Positions 49,489-60,500 of a DNA stretch of 64,000 bases are shown here, piece after piece; the first letter of the stretch is position 1; the number at the start of each line of letters is the position of its first letter. The position numbers were made by a program, and so were the translations under genes. The notes beneath the pieces were generated by a model. That model did no database searches. It saw nothing but the letters and a program-made list of their open reading frames with translations, and was not told the DNA's origin. Location: positions 62,001 to 126,000 of the forward strand of contig JAFRQH010000009.1 in NCBI GenBank assembly GCA_017428725.1, read 5' to 3'. This stretch comes from Bacteroidales bacterium (GTDB lineage: Bacteria; Bacteroidota; Bacteroidia; Bacteroidales; UBA932).

Positions 49489-52398
49489 TTACAACATATT
49501 ATACATCGCACTCTGGATCCGGGCGTTCTTGGCGGGATTCATCCTGCCGAAGTTCCATTTCACTGAGAACATCGCATAGCGGCCCATCACGAGGCTGAAA
49601 CTGTCTTCGATGTACTCGGCATTGACCGTACGGTTTTGGGACCTCTGCTGGTTCAGCAGGTCGGAGACGCCCAGGCTCAGGGTGAAGGCCTTGATGTTCT
49701 TGCTGACGGAAAAGTTCCAGATGAAGTACGGGTCGTTGAACCCGGCCGTGTAGCCCCGGAAAGAATAATACGTCGCTTCCGTCTTGAACTCCCAGCCGTG
49801 CTGGGTTTCGTACAGCAGGTCCAGGTGCTGGAGGAACCGCCAGTAATCCGTGTTGGCGGAAGCGTCCAGGCTGTACCGGCTGCGCTCGTTTTCGAATACG
49901 GAGATGAAAGACGCGGAGAAGCGGTCCAGCCGGTAGGTGGCGCCCACTTGTGCTTCCAGGAAGATCTGGTCCGTCCGGCTCTCGGCGAAGCCGCTCTGTC
50001 CGTTATAGAAACGGCTGCCGGAAGCGTCTCCCCAGAAATCCGCCATGAAGGCGTTGTAATCGAAGGTCAGCAGGTCCATCCCGGCCCGCCGGGAAGTGGC
50101 CTGGTAGCCGGTACCTCTGGAGAGACCGCCCTGGACGGCCCCCTGGAAGGTCAGGCGCTTCTTCTGCCCGACCGGCTGGCGCCAGGTGAGGTAGCCGGAG
50201 AGCGACGAAGCGGGCCTGCGGGTATTGACGGGCACGGAGTAACGGATGCCGTCCGCATCGAACCACGAGGCCGTCTGGATGCCCCGCTGGGTCATCGACC
50301 AGGAGAGGTCCATGCTGATGTAGGAGAAGGTCTCCCGGTTGTTGTAGCTCCAGTCCAAATAGGCGAAATGCCTGAAGGTGGGCCGGAGATAAACGTTGCC
50401 GGTCGAGATGTGAAGCGGGTCGGAAATGTCCAGCACGGGCAGGATCCGGCTGCCGGACACCTGGTTGGAGTTGCCCTCATACCGGGCAGACAGGCTGTGT
50501 CCCTGCTGGTTGGAATAACGGAAATTGACGTACGGCGACCAGTCATGCATCCACTCCCCGATGCCGGACTCGGTATCTTTCCCGAGCGAGCGGGAGCGGA
50601 TCTCGTTGCGGGTCTGGTCGTGCTGCAGGCCGAAGTAGAACTGGTTGCTCTCCTTGCGCCACTGCATCTGCAGGCGCTCGCGGAGCAGCAGGTAATCGCT
50701 GCGCGAGGTGGAGGAATAGTAGTCGTTGGCGCTGCCGTCCTGGTTGAAGGCGGCCTTGCCGCTGCTGCGCTGCTGCCACATCGGGGAGAACTGGGCCGAG
50801 AGACCCCAGTTCTGTCCGAAGGGCTCCAGGTAGCTCAAGGTGCTGGAAACCATGCGCCCGCCGCCGGCGTTGTCGTAATGCAAGTCGCGCGGGGTGACGT
50901 CCGTCCCGTAGCGGGTCTGCGAGCGTTCCAGGCTGGTGCCCTGGTTCTGGGAGAAATTGTAATTGAAGGTCAGGGTCATGCTGCGCCTTTCCTTGCCGAT
51001 GTCCTTGATACCGCCGGAGATGCGGCCGTTGGCCCGGAAACTGCGCGAATCGGCGGACTTGAACGCGTCCGTGCCGTTGAGTTCCGCCCCCTGCGCGTCC
51101 GTCGTGGCGGAGCGGTTATGGGAGGACGAACTGCCGCCGCTGAAACGGAACGAGGGAGTGAACACGAAGTTGTATTTCTTCGTATCCTTCTTCTCCATCT
51201 CGAAGTTGACGTCCACCCGGTGGTTGCGGCTGCTGCCGTCCGTGAGTCCGTCCGTGAACAGCGGGCTCTCGCCCACCAGCGCCGACTGGCGTTTGGTGCG
51301 TTGTCCGGAGACCTGGTCGGAGAAGTTGTAGCTGACGCTGGCGGTGGACTCCATGCCCTTGATGCGGTCGGAGTTGAGGTTGGCTCCGGCCATCGCGGAG
51401 GTCTTGAGCCCTCCGAGCATGGCGATCAGGTCCGCCGTGTCGATCTCATCCTCGCCGCTGCTGATGAAAATGGTCGTGCCGCTTCCGGGTTCCGAAGCAT
51501 TCTGGCCATTGGCGAGCAGGGTGAGCTGGTCCTGCTCATTGTAGCCACTTAGCAGGAGGTTGCCGCCCCAGAGGGCGTGACGGTCGTCGCTGAGGCCCTC
51601 GTCGTAACGGCCCTGGCGGTAGCCGCCGGCGAGTTTGGCGTTGCCGAACCAGCCCTGCTTGTATTCCTCCTTGAGCTGGAGGTCCATCACTTTCTCGCGG
51701 GTATCCTGCCCGGCGATGCCGGAGAAGGCGGCCTCCTTGTTCTCCCGGTCGATGACCTGGATCTTGTCCACGATCTTGGCCGGAAGGTTCTTCAGGGCGG
51801 CCGAAGGATCGTTGAAGAAGAAAGTCTTGCCGCCCACGGTGATCTTGTCCACGGGCTCGCCGTTGACCTTGACCGTGCCGTCCTCGCCCACCTCCATCCC
51901 GGGCATCTTCTTGATCAGTTCCTCCAGCATCGCGTTGTCACCGACGTGGAAGGCCGCGGCGTTGTAGATGAGCGTGTCCTGCCGGACCTCGATGGCGTTG
52001 CCCACCGCCGTGATGGATGCGGCGTCGATGACCTCCGGATTTTCCTCCATTTTGATCACGCCGAGATCTTCCGTGTAGTTGCGGAAGGTGTAGTCCTTGG
52101 CGAAGGGGGTGTAGCCGATCATCTCCACGTTCAGCCGGTAGCGGCCCACGGGCACGTCGGGAATCTCCACGGCACCCTTCTGGTCGGACAGGGCGAAGTG
52201 GGTGATGGTGGTGTCGCCCTGGCGGTTGAGATAGACCGTGGCGAATGGGATCGGATCCGCGGACTTCGCATCCTGGACGGAGAGCTTGACGCGGATGTTG
52301 CGGTTGCTCTCGAACATGTCGTAGTCCATCACGATCACCTGGGCGTGGACGGCGCCGGACAGCAGCACGGCCGGGAGCAGCAGAAGAAGCCGCCTCAT
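49489..52398 (-). CDS. outer-membrane TonB-type beta-barrel protein of the ECF operon
   Basis: A 969-residue outer-membrane protein. Signal peptide MRRLLLLLPAVLLSGAVHAQ, a carboxypeptidase-regulatory-like domain (about 35-115: DPIPFATVYLN, DVPVGRYRLNVEMIGYTPF), a plug (about 125-230: DNAMLEELIKKMPGMEVGEDGTVKVNGEPVDKITV), then an OMP_b-brl_3-type barrel. This is the TonB-dependent-receptor-like group that lacks a SusD partner. It is the last gene of the sigma-factor operon and overlaps the previous gene by 4 bp. The cargo is unknown. Confidence 0.85.
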   Translation of the reverse strand: MRRLLLLLPAVLLSGAVHAQVIVMDYDMFESNRNIRVKLSVQDAKSADPIPFATVYLNRQGDTTITHFALSDQKGAVEIPDVPVGRYRLNVEMIGYTPFAKDYTFRNYTEDLGVIKMEENPEVIDAASITAVGNAIEVRQDTLIYNAAAFHVGDNAMLEELIKKMPGMEVGEDGTVKVNGEPVDKITVGGKTFFFNDPSAALKNLPAKIVDKIQVIDRENKEAAFSGIAGQDTREKVMDLQLKEEYKQGWFGNAKLAGGYRQGRYDEGLSDDRHALWGGNLLLSGYNEQDQLTLLANGQNASEPGSGTTIFISSGEDEIDTADLIAMLGGLKTSAMAGANLNSDRIKGMESTASVSYNFSDQVSGQRTKRQSALVGESPLFTDGLTDGSSRNHRVDVNFEMEKKDTKKYNFVFTPSFRFSGGSSSSHNRSATTDAQGAELNGTDAFKSADSRSFRANGRISGGIKDIGKERRSMTLTFNYNFSQNQGTSLERSQTRYGTDVTPRDLHYDNAGGGRMVSSTLSYLEPFGQNWGLSAQFSPMWQQRSSGKAAFNQDGSANDYYSSTSRSDYLLLRERLQMQWRKESNQFYFGLQHDQTRNEIRSRSLGKDTESGIGEWMHDWSPYVNFRYSNQQGHSLSARYEGNSNQVSGSRILPVLDISDPLHISTGNVYLRPTFRHFAYLDWSYNNRETFSYISMDLSWSMTQRGIQTASWFDADGIRYSVPVNTRRPASSLSGYLTWRQPVGQKKRLTFQGAVQGGLSRGTGYQATSRRAGMDLLTFDYNAFMADFWGDASGSRFYNGQSGFAESRTDQIFLEAQVGATYRLDRFSASFISVFENERSRYSLDASANTDYWRFLQHLDLLYETQHGWEFKTEATYYSFRGYTAGFNDPYFIWNFSVSKNIKAFTLSLGVSDLLNQQRSQNRTVNAEYIEDSFSLVMGRYAMFSVKWNFGRMNPAKNARIQSAMYNML

Positions 52399-53129
52399 TG
52401 CGTAATCTGCTTGATGACGGCCTGGAACTGATTGTAGGGGATCTTCCCCTCCAGGCAGACGAAGCGGCCGTAGTCGAAGCTGTCGTCCAGGTTCACGAGC
52501 ACGAATCCCGTGACGGTCTGCCCGTCAGAGGCCATATAGAGCCGGGTGTACTGCCCGTTCTCACGGAGGTCCATCAGGGTCGTGTATCCCTTGCTGTCGA
52601 GATAGTCACGGATGTCCTTGCGCAGTCCTCCGCTCGTGGTATTCCGGCAATAACTGACGTTGTGATCCCCCTTCCGGTACCGGGCGAAGTCCAGCATATA
52701 CAGCCCGCTGAACTCCTTGACGATGCGGGACAGGTTCAGTTTCCTGCCCCGGATCTCGAGATCGGGCAGCTGGCGGGTCATCTGGAAGAGCTCCGGTGCG
52801 ATGTAAGCGGAATTGACATCCGTCATATCGCACCAGCGGCTGAAGACATAGTTCCCGTCCTTGGGCGCCTGGCGGTTGCGCGGCACCTGGGTAAAGATGC
52901 TGTTGGCGGGAACCGTATAAAAATGCTGACCGTCTTCTACCATGACTGTGACGCCTTGGTCGCTCTCTTTCAGACGGGAAGCCAGCATTTGGGCCTGCGT
53001 GTCGATCAGTTTCTGGATTTTTACCCGGACTTCGGCGGGAATGCTGTTCCATTCCTGCTCGGTGATGCCCTGTCCGAACAAACTGGAGGCGAGGAGCAGC
53101 CCGCAGGCAAACAGAAGGATGCGTTTCAT
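52395..53129 (-). CDS. secreted protein of unknown function in the ECF operon
   Basis: A 244-residue protein with signal peptide MKRILLFACGLLLASSLFGQ and no recognisable domain. It starts with helical sequence (EQEWNSIPAEVRVKIQKLIDTQAQML) and ends with a small sheet-rich part (YTRLYMASDGQTVTGFVLVNL). Similar-sized secreted proteins are common next to ECF sigma factors in Bacteroidetes. It overlaps both neighbours by 4 bp, so it is tightly coupled to the regulator and the barrel. Confidence 0.65.
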   Translation of the reverse strand: MKRILLFACGLLLASSLFGQGITEQEWNSIPAEVRVKIQKLIDTQAQMLASRLKESDQGVTVMVEDGQHFYTVPANSIFTQVPRNRQAPKDGNYVFSRWCDMTDVNSAYIAPELFQMTRQLPDLEIRGRKLNLSRIVKEFSGLYMLDFARYRKGDHNVSYCRNTTSGGLRKDIRDYLDSKGYTTLMDLRENGQYTRLYMASDGQTVTGFVLVNLDDSFDYGRFVCLEGKIPYNQFQAVIKQITQ

Positions 53130-53449
53130 TGCTCAGGGATAAAAAGGGTTTCTTGGTAAGGCGTGGAGAAGGAGTCCATCCCGTCGGTGATGGCTTCGGA
53201 GAAGTAGCTGAAGGCTTTTTCGAACTGGGCGTATGCCGCTTCGGCTTCGGGCGGAAGCGGCCGGGGCCGGCCTACGAGCAGCACGGCAGCCAGCGAGGCC
53301 AGCGCCACGGCGGGCACGGCGGCCCAGACCCAGCGGCGACGCGGTTTGTCATCCAGGGCTTGCAAGCCCCTTTCTGCAAGGATAATGGCAGTGGCGACCT
53401 CTTCCAGGCGTCCGGCCAGGTCTTCCGGTATGTGGGTGTCTTGCTTCAT
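53126..53449 (-). CDS. small single-span protein, probable anti-sigma factor
   Basis: A 107-residue protein with a short cytoplasmic N-terminus (about 1-40), one span (VWAAVPAVALASLAAVLLVG, about 41-60) and a periplasmic tail. Position right after the ECF sigma gene with a 4-bp overlap, and topology, fit an anti-sigma factor. No zinc-finger anti-sigma motif is present, so the call rests on context. Confidence 0.6.
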   Translation of the reverse strand: MKQDTHIPEDLAGRLEEVATAIILAERGLQALDDKPRRRWVWAAVPAVALASLAAVLLVGRPRPLPPEAEAAYAQFEKAFSYFSEAITDGMDSFSTPYQETLFIPEQ

Positions 53450-53913
53450 ATTTTCTTTTTGATTTGGTTCTTGATCCGGTGGAATGCCACGCGCAGCGCC
53501 AGCTCCGACTGGCCGGTCTGCCGGGCGATCTCGTCGTAGGGGAGGCCTTCGACCAGGCGCATCCGCAGGAGTTCACGGCTCTTGGGCGAGAGGCTGCGGA
53601 CCGCGGAGAGGATCCGCTGCAGCCGCTCGTCCTCCTCCGGCGGCGGCTCTGCCGGAAGCCCCTCGGGGATGGGCTCCTGCCGGCGGTCGCCGCGGGCGCG
53701 GAGCCGGTCCACGCACAGGTTGCGCATCAGGATGTAGCTCCAGGATGCGGGGTCCCGGACCGTGTCGAGCTGCTTCTGGGAGGCCCACATCTTGAGGAAT
53801 ACGTCCTGTATCGCATCCTCCGCCTCCTCCTGCGATCCGAGCAGGGAGAAGGCGAGACGGTACAGGTTGTCGCCCAGCGGGAGGAAGCGGCGTATGAATT
53901 CTTCCGGTGACAT
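53446..53913 (-). CDS. ECF-type RNA polymerase sigma factor
   Basis: A 155-residue sigma-70 family protein with only regions 2 and 4. Region 2: LYRLAFSLLGSQEEAEDAIQDVFLKMW and YILMRNLCVDRLR. Region 4: LSPKSRELLRMRLVEGLPYDEIARQTGQSELALRVAFHRIKNQIKKK. It directs RNA polymerase to a small set of promoters, probably including its own operon of four overlapping genes. No -7 box of the housekeeping type was seen upstream, which fits autoregulation. Confidence 0.92.
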   Translation of the reverse strand: MSPEEFIRRFLPLGDNLYRLAFSLLGSQEEAEDAIQDVFLKMWASQKQLDTVRDPASWSYILMRNLCVDRLRARGDRRQEPIPEGLPAEPPPEEDERLQRILSAVRSLSPKSRELLRMRLVEGLPYDEIARQTGQSELALRVAFHRIKNQIKKKI

Positions 53914-53968
53914 CTGTCAATAAAGACGAAGGGAATCGCCGGATGTTAGCATACGAAGGTGGAAAAAA

Positions 53969-54895
53969 TCAGTTTTTGATGTGGATGTCCATCTGCGGGA
54001 ACGGGAAGTGGATGCCGGCCTGCGGGAGCTCGGTGTAGATGCGCTCGTTGAGGTCGAACCACGCGTTCCAGTAATCCGCGGTGTTGACCCAGGCGCGGAT
54101 CAGGAAATTGACCGAGCTGCTGTCGAGTTTCTGGATGGCGATAATCGGGTCTTTGGCGCCAGGAGTGGCGGCGTCCAGGAAACGCGGATCCTCCTTGACG
54201 ATTTCGGTGAGCTTCTCCTTGCACGCCGCGGCATCCGTGCCGTATTCCACGTTCACGGTGACGTCGATGCGGCGGAGCGGGAAGTAGGAGTAGTTGACGA
54301 TGTTGCCGCCGGAGAGGGCCCCGTTGGGCAGGATGACCTTGCGGTTGTCGAAGGTGACCAGGTGCGTCCCCACGATGGTCACGTCGGTGACCGTGCCGGC
54401 ATAGCCCAGCGCCTCGATGTAATCGCCGGCCTTGAAGGGCTTGAACGCCATGATCATCAGTCCGCCGGCGAAGTTCTGCAGCGTGCCGCTGAGCGCCATG
54501 CCGATGGCCAGGCCCCCCGCGGCGAGCAGTGCGGCGAGCGAGGAGGTGTTGACCCCGAGCGTGCTGATCGTGATGATGATCAGGATGATGGTCAGCGCGA
54601 TGGAGACGAAACTGCTGATGAACGAGGCCATCGCCCGGTCGGTCTGCTTGCGGATGAACAGGCGCTCCAAGGCGCGCTTGACGCGCTTGATGATCCAGGC
54701 ACCGATTAAATAGATGACCAGGGCGGCGAGCACCTTGAGGCCGAACTGGATGGCCTGCCGGCCGAGGTTCTGCAGGGCGGTGCCGGGGTCGGCGGCCAGC
54801 ATCTCGGTGAATTGCTGGAAGGCGGCCTTGGCGGAGTCGGCCCGGCTGATGATCTCTTCCTCCTTGATGGGATTCTGTACCTGAAGCAAAAACAT
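53969..54895 (-). CDS. MscS-type mechanosensitive channel
   Basis: A 308-residue small-conductance channel that opens under membrane tension to release solutes during osmotic downshock. Three spans near 50-70, 90-112 and 115-145, the last with the pore helix AAGGLAIGMALSGTLQNFAGG, then FKPFKAGDYIEALGYAGTVTDV of the cytoplasmic cage. ATG 54895 is preferred to 54937 because a TATCTTTG box at 54917-54924 lies between them. Confidence 0.92.
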   Translation of the reverse strand: MFLLQVQNPIKEEEIISRADSAKAAFQQFTEMLAADPGTALQNLGRQAIQFGLKVLAALVIYLIGAWIIKRVKRALERLFIRKQTDRAMASFISSFVSIALTIILIIITISTLGVNTSSLAALLAAGGLAIGMALSGTLQNFAGGLMIMAFKPFKAGDYIEALGYAGTVTDVTIVGTHLVTFDNRKVILPNGALSGGNIVNYSYFPLRRIDVTVNVEYGTDAAACKEKLTEIVKEDPRFLDAATPGAKDPIIAIQKLDSSSVNFLIRAWVNTADYWNAWFDLNERIYTELPQAGIHFPFPQMDIHIKN

Positions 54896-54916
54896 CGCAC
54901 TTTCGGTTTGGAAATA

Positions 54917-55027
54917 CAAAGATACAAAGAATCTCACAAATAATTCCTGCCCGGGGCGGTGACCGATTTCTGTACCGTATTTGAAAGAATCGAGACCTTA
55001 TGCCGGAAAGAGTATCGGTTATCTTTG
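54917..55027. promoter_or_regulatory. divergent promoters between mscS and the GH2 gene
   Basis: CAAAGATA (54917-54924) gives TATCTTTG leftward for mscS. TATCTTTG at 55020-55027 points right, 32 bp before the GH2 ATG. Two full consensus -7 boxes 95 bp apart. Confidence 0.65.
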
Positions 55028-55059
55028 TATGAGATAACCAACTATAACCACATTCAGAT

Positions 55060-57489
55060 ATGCATTCAACAACGATGTCTTCACCGTGGCGGAGGGCGCT
55101 GGTGGCGCTCGCGACCGTCTTGGTCCTGTTTTTTGCAGGTGGGCGGGCATATGCCGGAAACACCCTGTCCGGCAGGGAGTCCGTCAATCTGAACCTGGGC
55201 TGGGATTTCCATCTCGGCGACGGCGATCCCGCCTCTTTCAGTGACTGGAAGTCCGTGGACCTTCCGCACGACTACCAGATCGGCCAGCCCTGGGTGGAAC
55301 CCCTGCCGGGGGATGCCGGAGACTACGGCGACCAGGCCAGCAACATCTCCTCGCGCCTGGCCTCCCGGGCCTTCAAGGAGATGGGCGCCGGGTGGTACCG
55401 TAAGGTCCTGACCCCGCCGGCCGAATGGAAAGGCAGGCGGGTCCTGCTTGATTTCCAAGGAATTATGCTCGTCGGAGACGTCTACCTCAACGGCGAGCGC
55501 GTCGGCGGGACGGACTACGGCTACGTGGGCTTCGAAGTCGACCTGACCGACAAGCTGGCCTATGGCCGCCCGAACGAGATCCTGGTCCGCGCCGACACCG
55601 GCATCCCGACCAATTCGCGCTGGTATACCGGCGGCGGGCTGTTCCGCGACGTCAACCTCGTGCTGACGCCGGCCGGGACCTATTTCCCGCGCCATCCGCT
55701 CTACATCCTCGCGGATATGCACGGCAACGTCGACCTCAAGGCGGACGTCTATATGGAGCAGGATCCCGGGGAACTCACCGTCCGGGTGGAGATCCTGGAT
55801 CCCGCCGGCAAGCTGGCCGCCAAGTCCGAAGGCACGCTCCGTTTCGCCCCGCGGCGCAACGACTACGAATATGTCTGCGAGACGATCAAAGTCCCGGACC
55901 CGCTCCTGTGGGATTGCGACCACCCGAACCTGTATTCCGCCCGGGTCTCCCTGCTGGACAAGTCCGGCCGGCTCATCGACAGCGTCTGCGACCGGTTCGG
56001 CTTCCGGACCCTCGAGTTCTCCCCGGATTTCGGCCTCAAGCTCAACGGCAAGAAAGTCCTCCTGAAGGGCTCGGCCAACCACCACGACTATGGGTGCCTT
56101 GGCGCAGCCGCCTACCCGAAGGCCGCCCGCAAGCGGATCCAGACCCTCAAGGCCTTCGGCCACAACAGTATACGGACTTCCCACAACCCCTATAGCGAGG
56201 CCTTCCTCGACCTGTGCGACGAGTACGGGATCCTGGTCGTGGACGAGCTGTACGACAAGTGGCTGAAGCAGTATGCCGGCGGCCGCCGGGACTGGGAGGA
56301 GATCTGGCAGTACGATGTACGGGAATTCGTCACCCGCGACCGCAACCACCCGAGCGTGGTGGTCTGGAGCCTCGGCAACGAGCTGCAGACCTATGCCAAT
56401 CTCCCGTACCGCGACTGGGGCGTCACGCCCTACCGGATGATGAAGGAACTCGTCCACCGCTATGACCAGAGCCGCCCGATCACCGTGGCGATGCATCCGC
56501 GCGGACGCAACCACCAGACGGACAGCCTGCCGGCGCCGCTTGCGCTCGAGACCGACATCGCCTCCTACAATTACCGGTATATGTATTTCCCGGGCGACGG
56601 CAAGAAATTCCCGTGGATGATGTTCTACCAGAGCGAGGCCAACAGCAGCATCCCGCAGAACTTCTATTCGATGAACCTCGACCGCGTCGTGGGCCTGGCC
56701 TACTGGGGCGCTGTGGGCTATCTCGGAGAGAGCGGGGGCTGGCCCTCCAAGGGCTCTTCCGGCGGCCAGTTCGACATCACGCTGGAGCCCAAGCCGATGG
56801 CCTATATGGTCAAGAGCATGTTCAGCGACGAGCCGATGGTGTACATCGGCGTGGAGCGCGCCCCGGCCCGGCAGCGGATGTGGAACGGGATGATGACGGG
56901 CTCTCCCACCATCGAGCACACCTGGAACCTGGAGAAGGGCACCACGGTCGGCAAGCTCTATACCTACACCAACGCCGACGAGGTCGAACTCCGCCTCAAC
57001 GGCCGGAGCCTGGGCGTCAAGAAGAATACCCGGGATCCCAGGTCCCGGAACATGATCCTCTGGGAGAACGTCAAATACGTTCCCGGCAAACTGGAGGCCA
57101 TCGCACGCACGGGCGGCAAGGAGGTCGCGCGGAACGTGATCGAGACCACCGGCAAGGCCGTCCGGCTCGTGATGGTCCCGGATGAGGAGCCCTGGCTGGC
57201 CGACAGCCGGGACATCCAGTATGTCAGCGTCATCGCCGTGGACAGCCGGGGGAGGAAGGTCTTCGATGCGGACGACCTGGTCTCTTTCAAGGTGGCAGGT
57301 GATGCCCGGATTGCCGGTGTGGGCAGCGGGGACATCTCCAGCGGCGAGGATATGACCGGCTCGCAGCACACGCTGTGGCACGGCACCTGCCAGGTCGTGC
57401 TCCGTGCCGGCGCCACGCCCGGCACCGTCGCGCTGGAAGCCTCGGCGCCGGGGCTCAAGGGCGCCCGGCTCGAACTCCAGACCCGATAG
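55060..57489 (+). CDS. GH2 glycosidase, beta-galactosidase-like
   Basis: An 809-residue secreted GH2 enzyme; signal peptide within the first 32 residues (ALVALATVLVLFFAGGRAYA). A jelly-roll sugar-binding domain (LNLGWDFHLGDGD, GWYRKVLTPPAEWKGRRVLLDFQGI) and an Ig-like domain precede the TIM barrel. The acid/base Glu is in WSLGNEL and the nucleophile is probably the Glu of FYQSEANSS. The barrel motif HHDYGCLGAAAYPKAARKRI is typical. In a pectin PUL it would trim beta-galactan side chains of RG-I; beta-glucuronidase or other GH2 activities cannot be excluded. It stands first in the run leading to SusC/SusD, 42 bp before susC. Confidence 0.85.
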   Translation: MHSTTMSSPWRRALVALATVLVLFFAGGRAYAGNTLSGRESVNLNLGWDFHLGDGDPASFSDWKSVDLPHDYQIGQPWVEPLPGDAGDYGDQASNISSRLASRAFKEMGAGWYRKVLTPPAEWKGRRVLLDFQGIMLVGDVYLNGERVGGTDYGYVGFEVDLTDKLAYGRPNEILVRADTGIPTNSRWYTGGGLFRDVNLVLTPAGTYFPRHPLYILADMHGNVDLKADVYMEQDPGELTVRVEILDPAGKLAAKSEGTLRFAPRRNDYEYVCETIKVPDPLLWDCDHPNLYSARVSLLDKSGRLIDSVCDRFGFRTLEFSPDFGLKLNGKKVLLKGSANHHDYGCLGAAAYPKAARKRIQTLKAFGHNSIRTSHNPYSEAFLDLCDEYGILVVDELYDKWLKQYAGGRRDWEEIWQYDVREFVTRDRNHPSVVVWSLGNELQTYANLPYRDWGVTPYRMMKELVHRYDQSRPITVAMHPRGRNHQTDSLPAPLALETDIASYNYRYMYFPGDGKKFPWMMFYQSEANSSIPQNFYSMNLDRVVGLAYWGAVGYLGESGGWPSKGSSGGQFDITLEPKPMAYMVKSMFSDEPMVYIGVERAPARQRMWNGMMTGSPTIEHTWNLEKGTTVGKLYTYTNADEVELRLNGRSLGVKKNTRDPRSRNMILWENVKYVPGKLEAIARTGGKEVARNVIETTGKAVRLVMVPDEEPWLADSRDIQYVSVIAVDSRGRKVFDADDLVSFKVAGDARIAGVGSGDISSGEDMTGSQHTLWHGTCQVVLRAGATPGTVALEASAPGLKGARLELQTR

Positions 57490-57531
57490 AGTCCTTTAAT
57501 ACCATTCATATAAACACTAAGACAAAGACAA

Positions 57532-60500
57532 ATGAAAAATCTGTTTCTGAATCGCTGTCTCAGGAAAGTGGCGATGATATCGCTCTTCCTGGGCATCTGT
57601 ACCTTGTCTTTCGCGCAGCACGCCATCAGCGGCAAGGTCGTCGACGTGTCCGGGGTACCGGTAGTCGGCGCCAGCGTCGTGGTACAAGGCAGCACAACCC
57701 TCGGCGCGGTCGTCGACCTCAACGGCGAGTTCAAACTGAACGTCCCGGAAGGGTCGATCCTGGTGGTCTCCTGCATCGGCTATGCCGACAGGGAGATCCC
57801 TGTGGTGCGGAACCAGGACAAGTACAACATTGTCCTGAGCGAGGACAGCGAGATGCTGGAAGAGACCGTCGTCATCGGTTACGGTACGGCCCGCGTACGT
57901 GACCTGACCGGGTCCGTGTCCACCGTGAGTTCCAACGACATCGACCTGCCCGTGGCCAACGTCGCCCAGGCTCTCCAGGGCAAGATGGCCGGCGTCGTGG
58001 TCTCCCTGAACGACGGTACTCCGGGAGCTGCTCCGCAGATCCGCGTCAGAGGTGCCAAGTCCATCACCCAGACCAACGACCCGCTCTACATCGTGGACGG
58101 ATTCCCGGTCAGCAACCTGCAGGACATCCCGGTCGACCAGATCAAGTCCATCAACGTGCTGAAGGACGCCGCTGCGACCGCCATCTACGGTTCGCGTGGC
58201 GCCTCCGGCGTCATCCTCGTGCAGACGAAGAACGCCATCGAGGGGCAGACCACCGTCAGCTACAACGGCTACGTCCAGATCAAGGACTCCTCCTACAACA
58301 TCCAAAAGGTGATGCAGCCGCTCGACTACCTGAAGTTCACGCTAGGATATGCCCGGGACTATGCCAACTTCAACTATACCAATATGTTGAACTACTTCGG
58401 CATCAATGACTCCTCCATCGGCATCGACAACGGCAACCACTTCAGCGCCTATGCGAACGCCAAGACGCACAACTACCAGAACGATCTCTACAAGACCGGC
58501 ATCACCCACAGTCACAACCTCACCGTGAGCACGGGCACGAAGAAGAGCCGGGTCATGTTCAACCTGAACTACCTGCACGACGACGGCACCGAGATCAATT
58601 CCTTCTACAACCGTCTGAACACCTCCCTGAAGGCCATCCAGGATCTGAACGACCAGCTGAGCCTCGAACTCAACGCCAGCTATTCCTACACCACGAACCG
58701 GGGTGCGAACCGTTCCGCGGAGGCCTTCTGGTACCGTCCGATCGACAATCCCGCCGGCGACAAGTCCAATGTGTCCGGCTTCGGCAACGGCGACAAGTAC
58801 GTCGCGGATGAGGACAACCCGGTCGATCTGGCCTGGAACACCCAGAATACCAACTACAGCCATCAGCTCCGGGGCATCGCCGCCGTCAATTACAAGCCGA
58901 TCAACGGCCTCACCCTGCGCAGCGAACTCGGTGTCGGGGTCAACTTCGGCAAGATCATGAACTACACCGGCGGCTTCGGCTCGACCTTCAAGTCCGCCGC
59001 CCTCACGCGCTCCGACGGCAACAACCTGCACTGGACGACGACCGCCCAGTACAATCTGCCGATCCAGAACCAGGACCACCGCGCCGACATCATGGTCGGC
59101 AGCGAGGTCATCCGATCCAGCGGCTCGAGTATGTATTTCACTGCCCAGGAGTATCCGGAGAACTTCAACCGCGAGCAGACGTTCGCCTTCATGAACCAGT
59201 TCGACGACCGGTACACGTATTCCACCAGCTACAATACGCCCGGCCGGTCGATCTCCTTCTTCACCCGTGCCAACTACGCCTTCAAGGACCGCTACCTGCT
59301 GACCGCGACGTTCCGCGCCGACGGCTCCAGCCGCTTTGCGCCCAACAACCGCTGGGGCTACTTCCCGGCGGTGGCGTTCGCTTGGCGCGTGATCGACGAG
59401 CCGTTCATGGCCGGTTCCCGGGACTGGCTCAGCAACCTCAAGCTGCGTCTGAGCTGGGGCGTGACCGGTAGCGACGCCATCAATGCCAACCTCTGGAAAG
59501 AGACCTGGGAGCTCGCATCCGGCAACACCGCCTATACCATCAGCGACAAGGAGACCGACACCGAGAAAGATTTCGGCCGTCCTTATTCTCCCGGCAGCAT
59601 GATGCCGAACTACGACCTCAAGTGGGAGTCCACCGTCACCCGCAACCTCGGCGTTGATTTCGGCTTCCTCAACGAGCGGATCTACGGTACCATCGAGGGT
59701 TACTGGAGTACGACGAACGGCCTGCTGATGCCGGTCTCCATCAACTCTTCGACGGGTTATACCTATCAGTACCAGAATATGGGCATCGTCTCCAACAAGG
59801 GTCTTGAACTGAGCCTCGGCGGCGACATCGTCCGCACCTCCGACTTCACCCTGAGTGCCAACCTCATCTACAACTACAACGTCAACCGCATCGAGAAGCT
59901 CGCAGAGTCCCTCCAGGTCAACACCTATGGTGCCTGGGTCAGTTCCGAGCGGGCCCCGGTCAACGGTGAGTACGTCCTCCTGGAAGGCCAGGCGATCGGC
60001 ACCGTGAAGGCCTATAAGTACCTGGGCTGGTACACCACGAACGACTTCAACTACGACCCGGCCACGGGTGTCTACACCCTGAAGGACGGCGTTCCCGACT
60101 TCGAGCTGGATTCCTACTGGACCAGCCTGCAGCGTGCGCCCGGCCAGTCGGCCTTCCCGGGAGCCATCAAGTTCGAGAATACCAACGGGGACAAGTCCCT
60201 CACCACGGACGATACCTACATCGTCGGTGAGATGACCCCGCGCTCCACCGGCTCGTTCAACCTCGACGGCAGATGGCGGAACTTCGACTTCGCAGCCAAC
60301 TTCAACTACGTGATCGGCGGCCGGATCATGAACTATGAGGCCCTGATGTCCCAGTATGGAGCCAAGGACAACCGGTTCGGCGCCAACCGCCTCGAGATCG
60401 TCTCCGGGGCCTACACCACCTACCGCTGGAACAACGGCGAACTCGAGTTCGTGTCCACCCCGGCCGAACTGGACAAGCTGAACGCCAACGCCACGATGCA

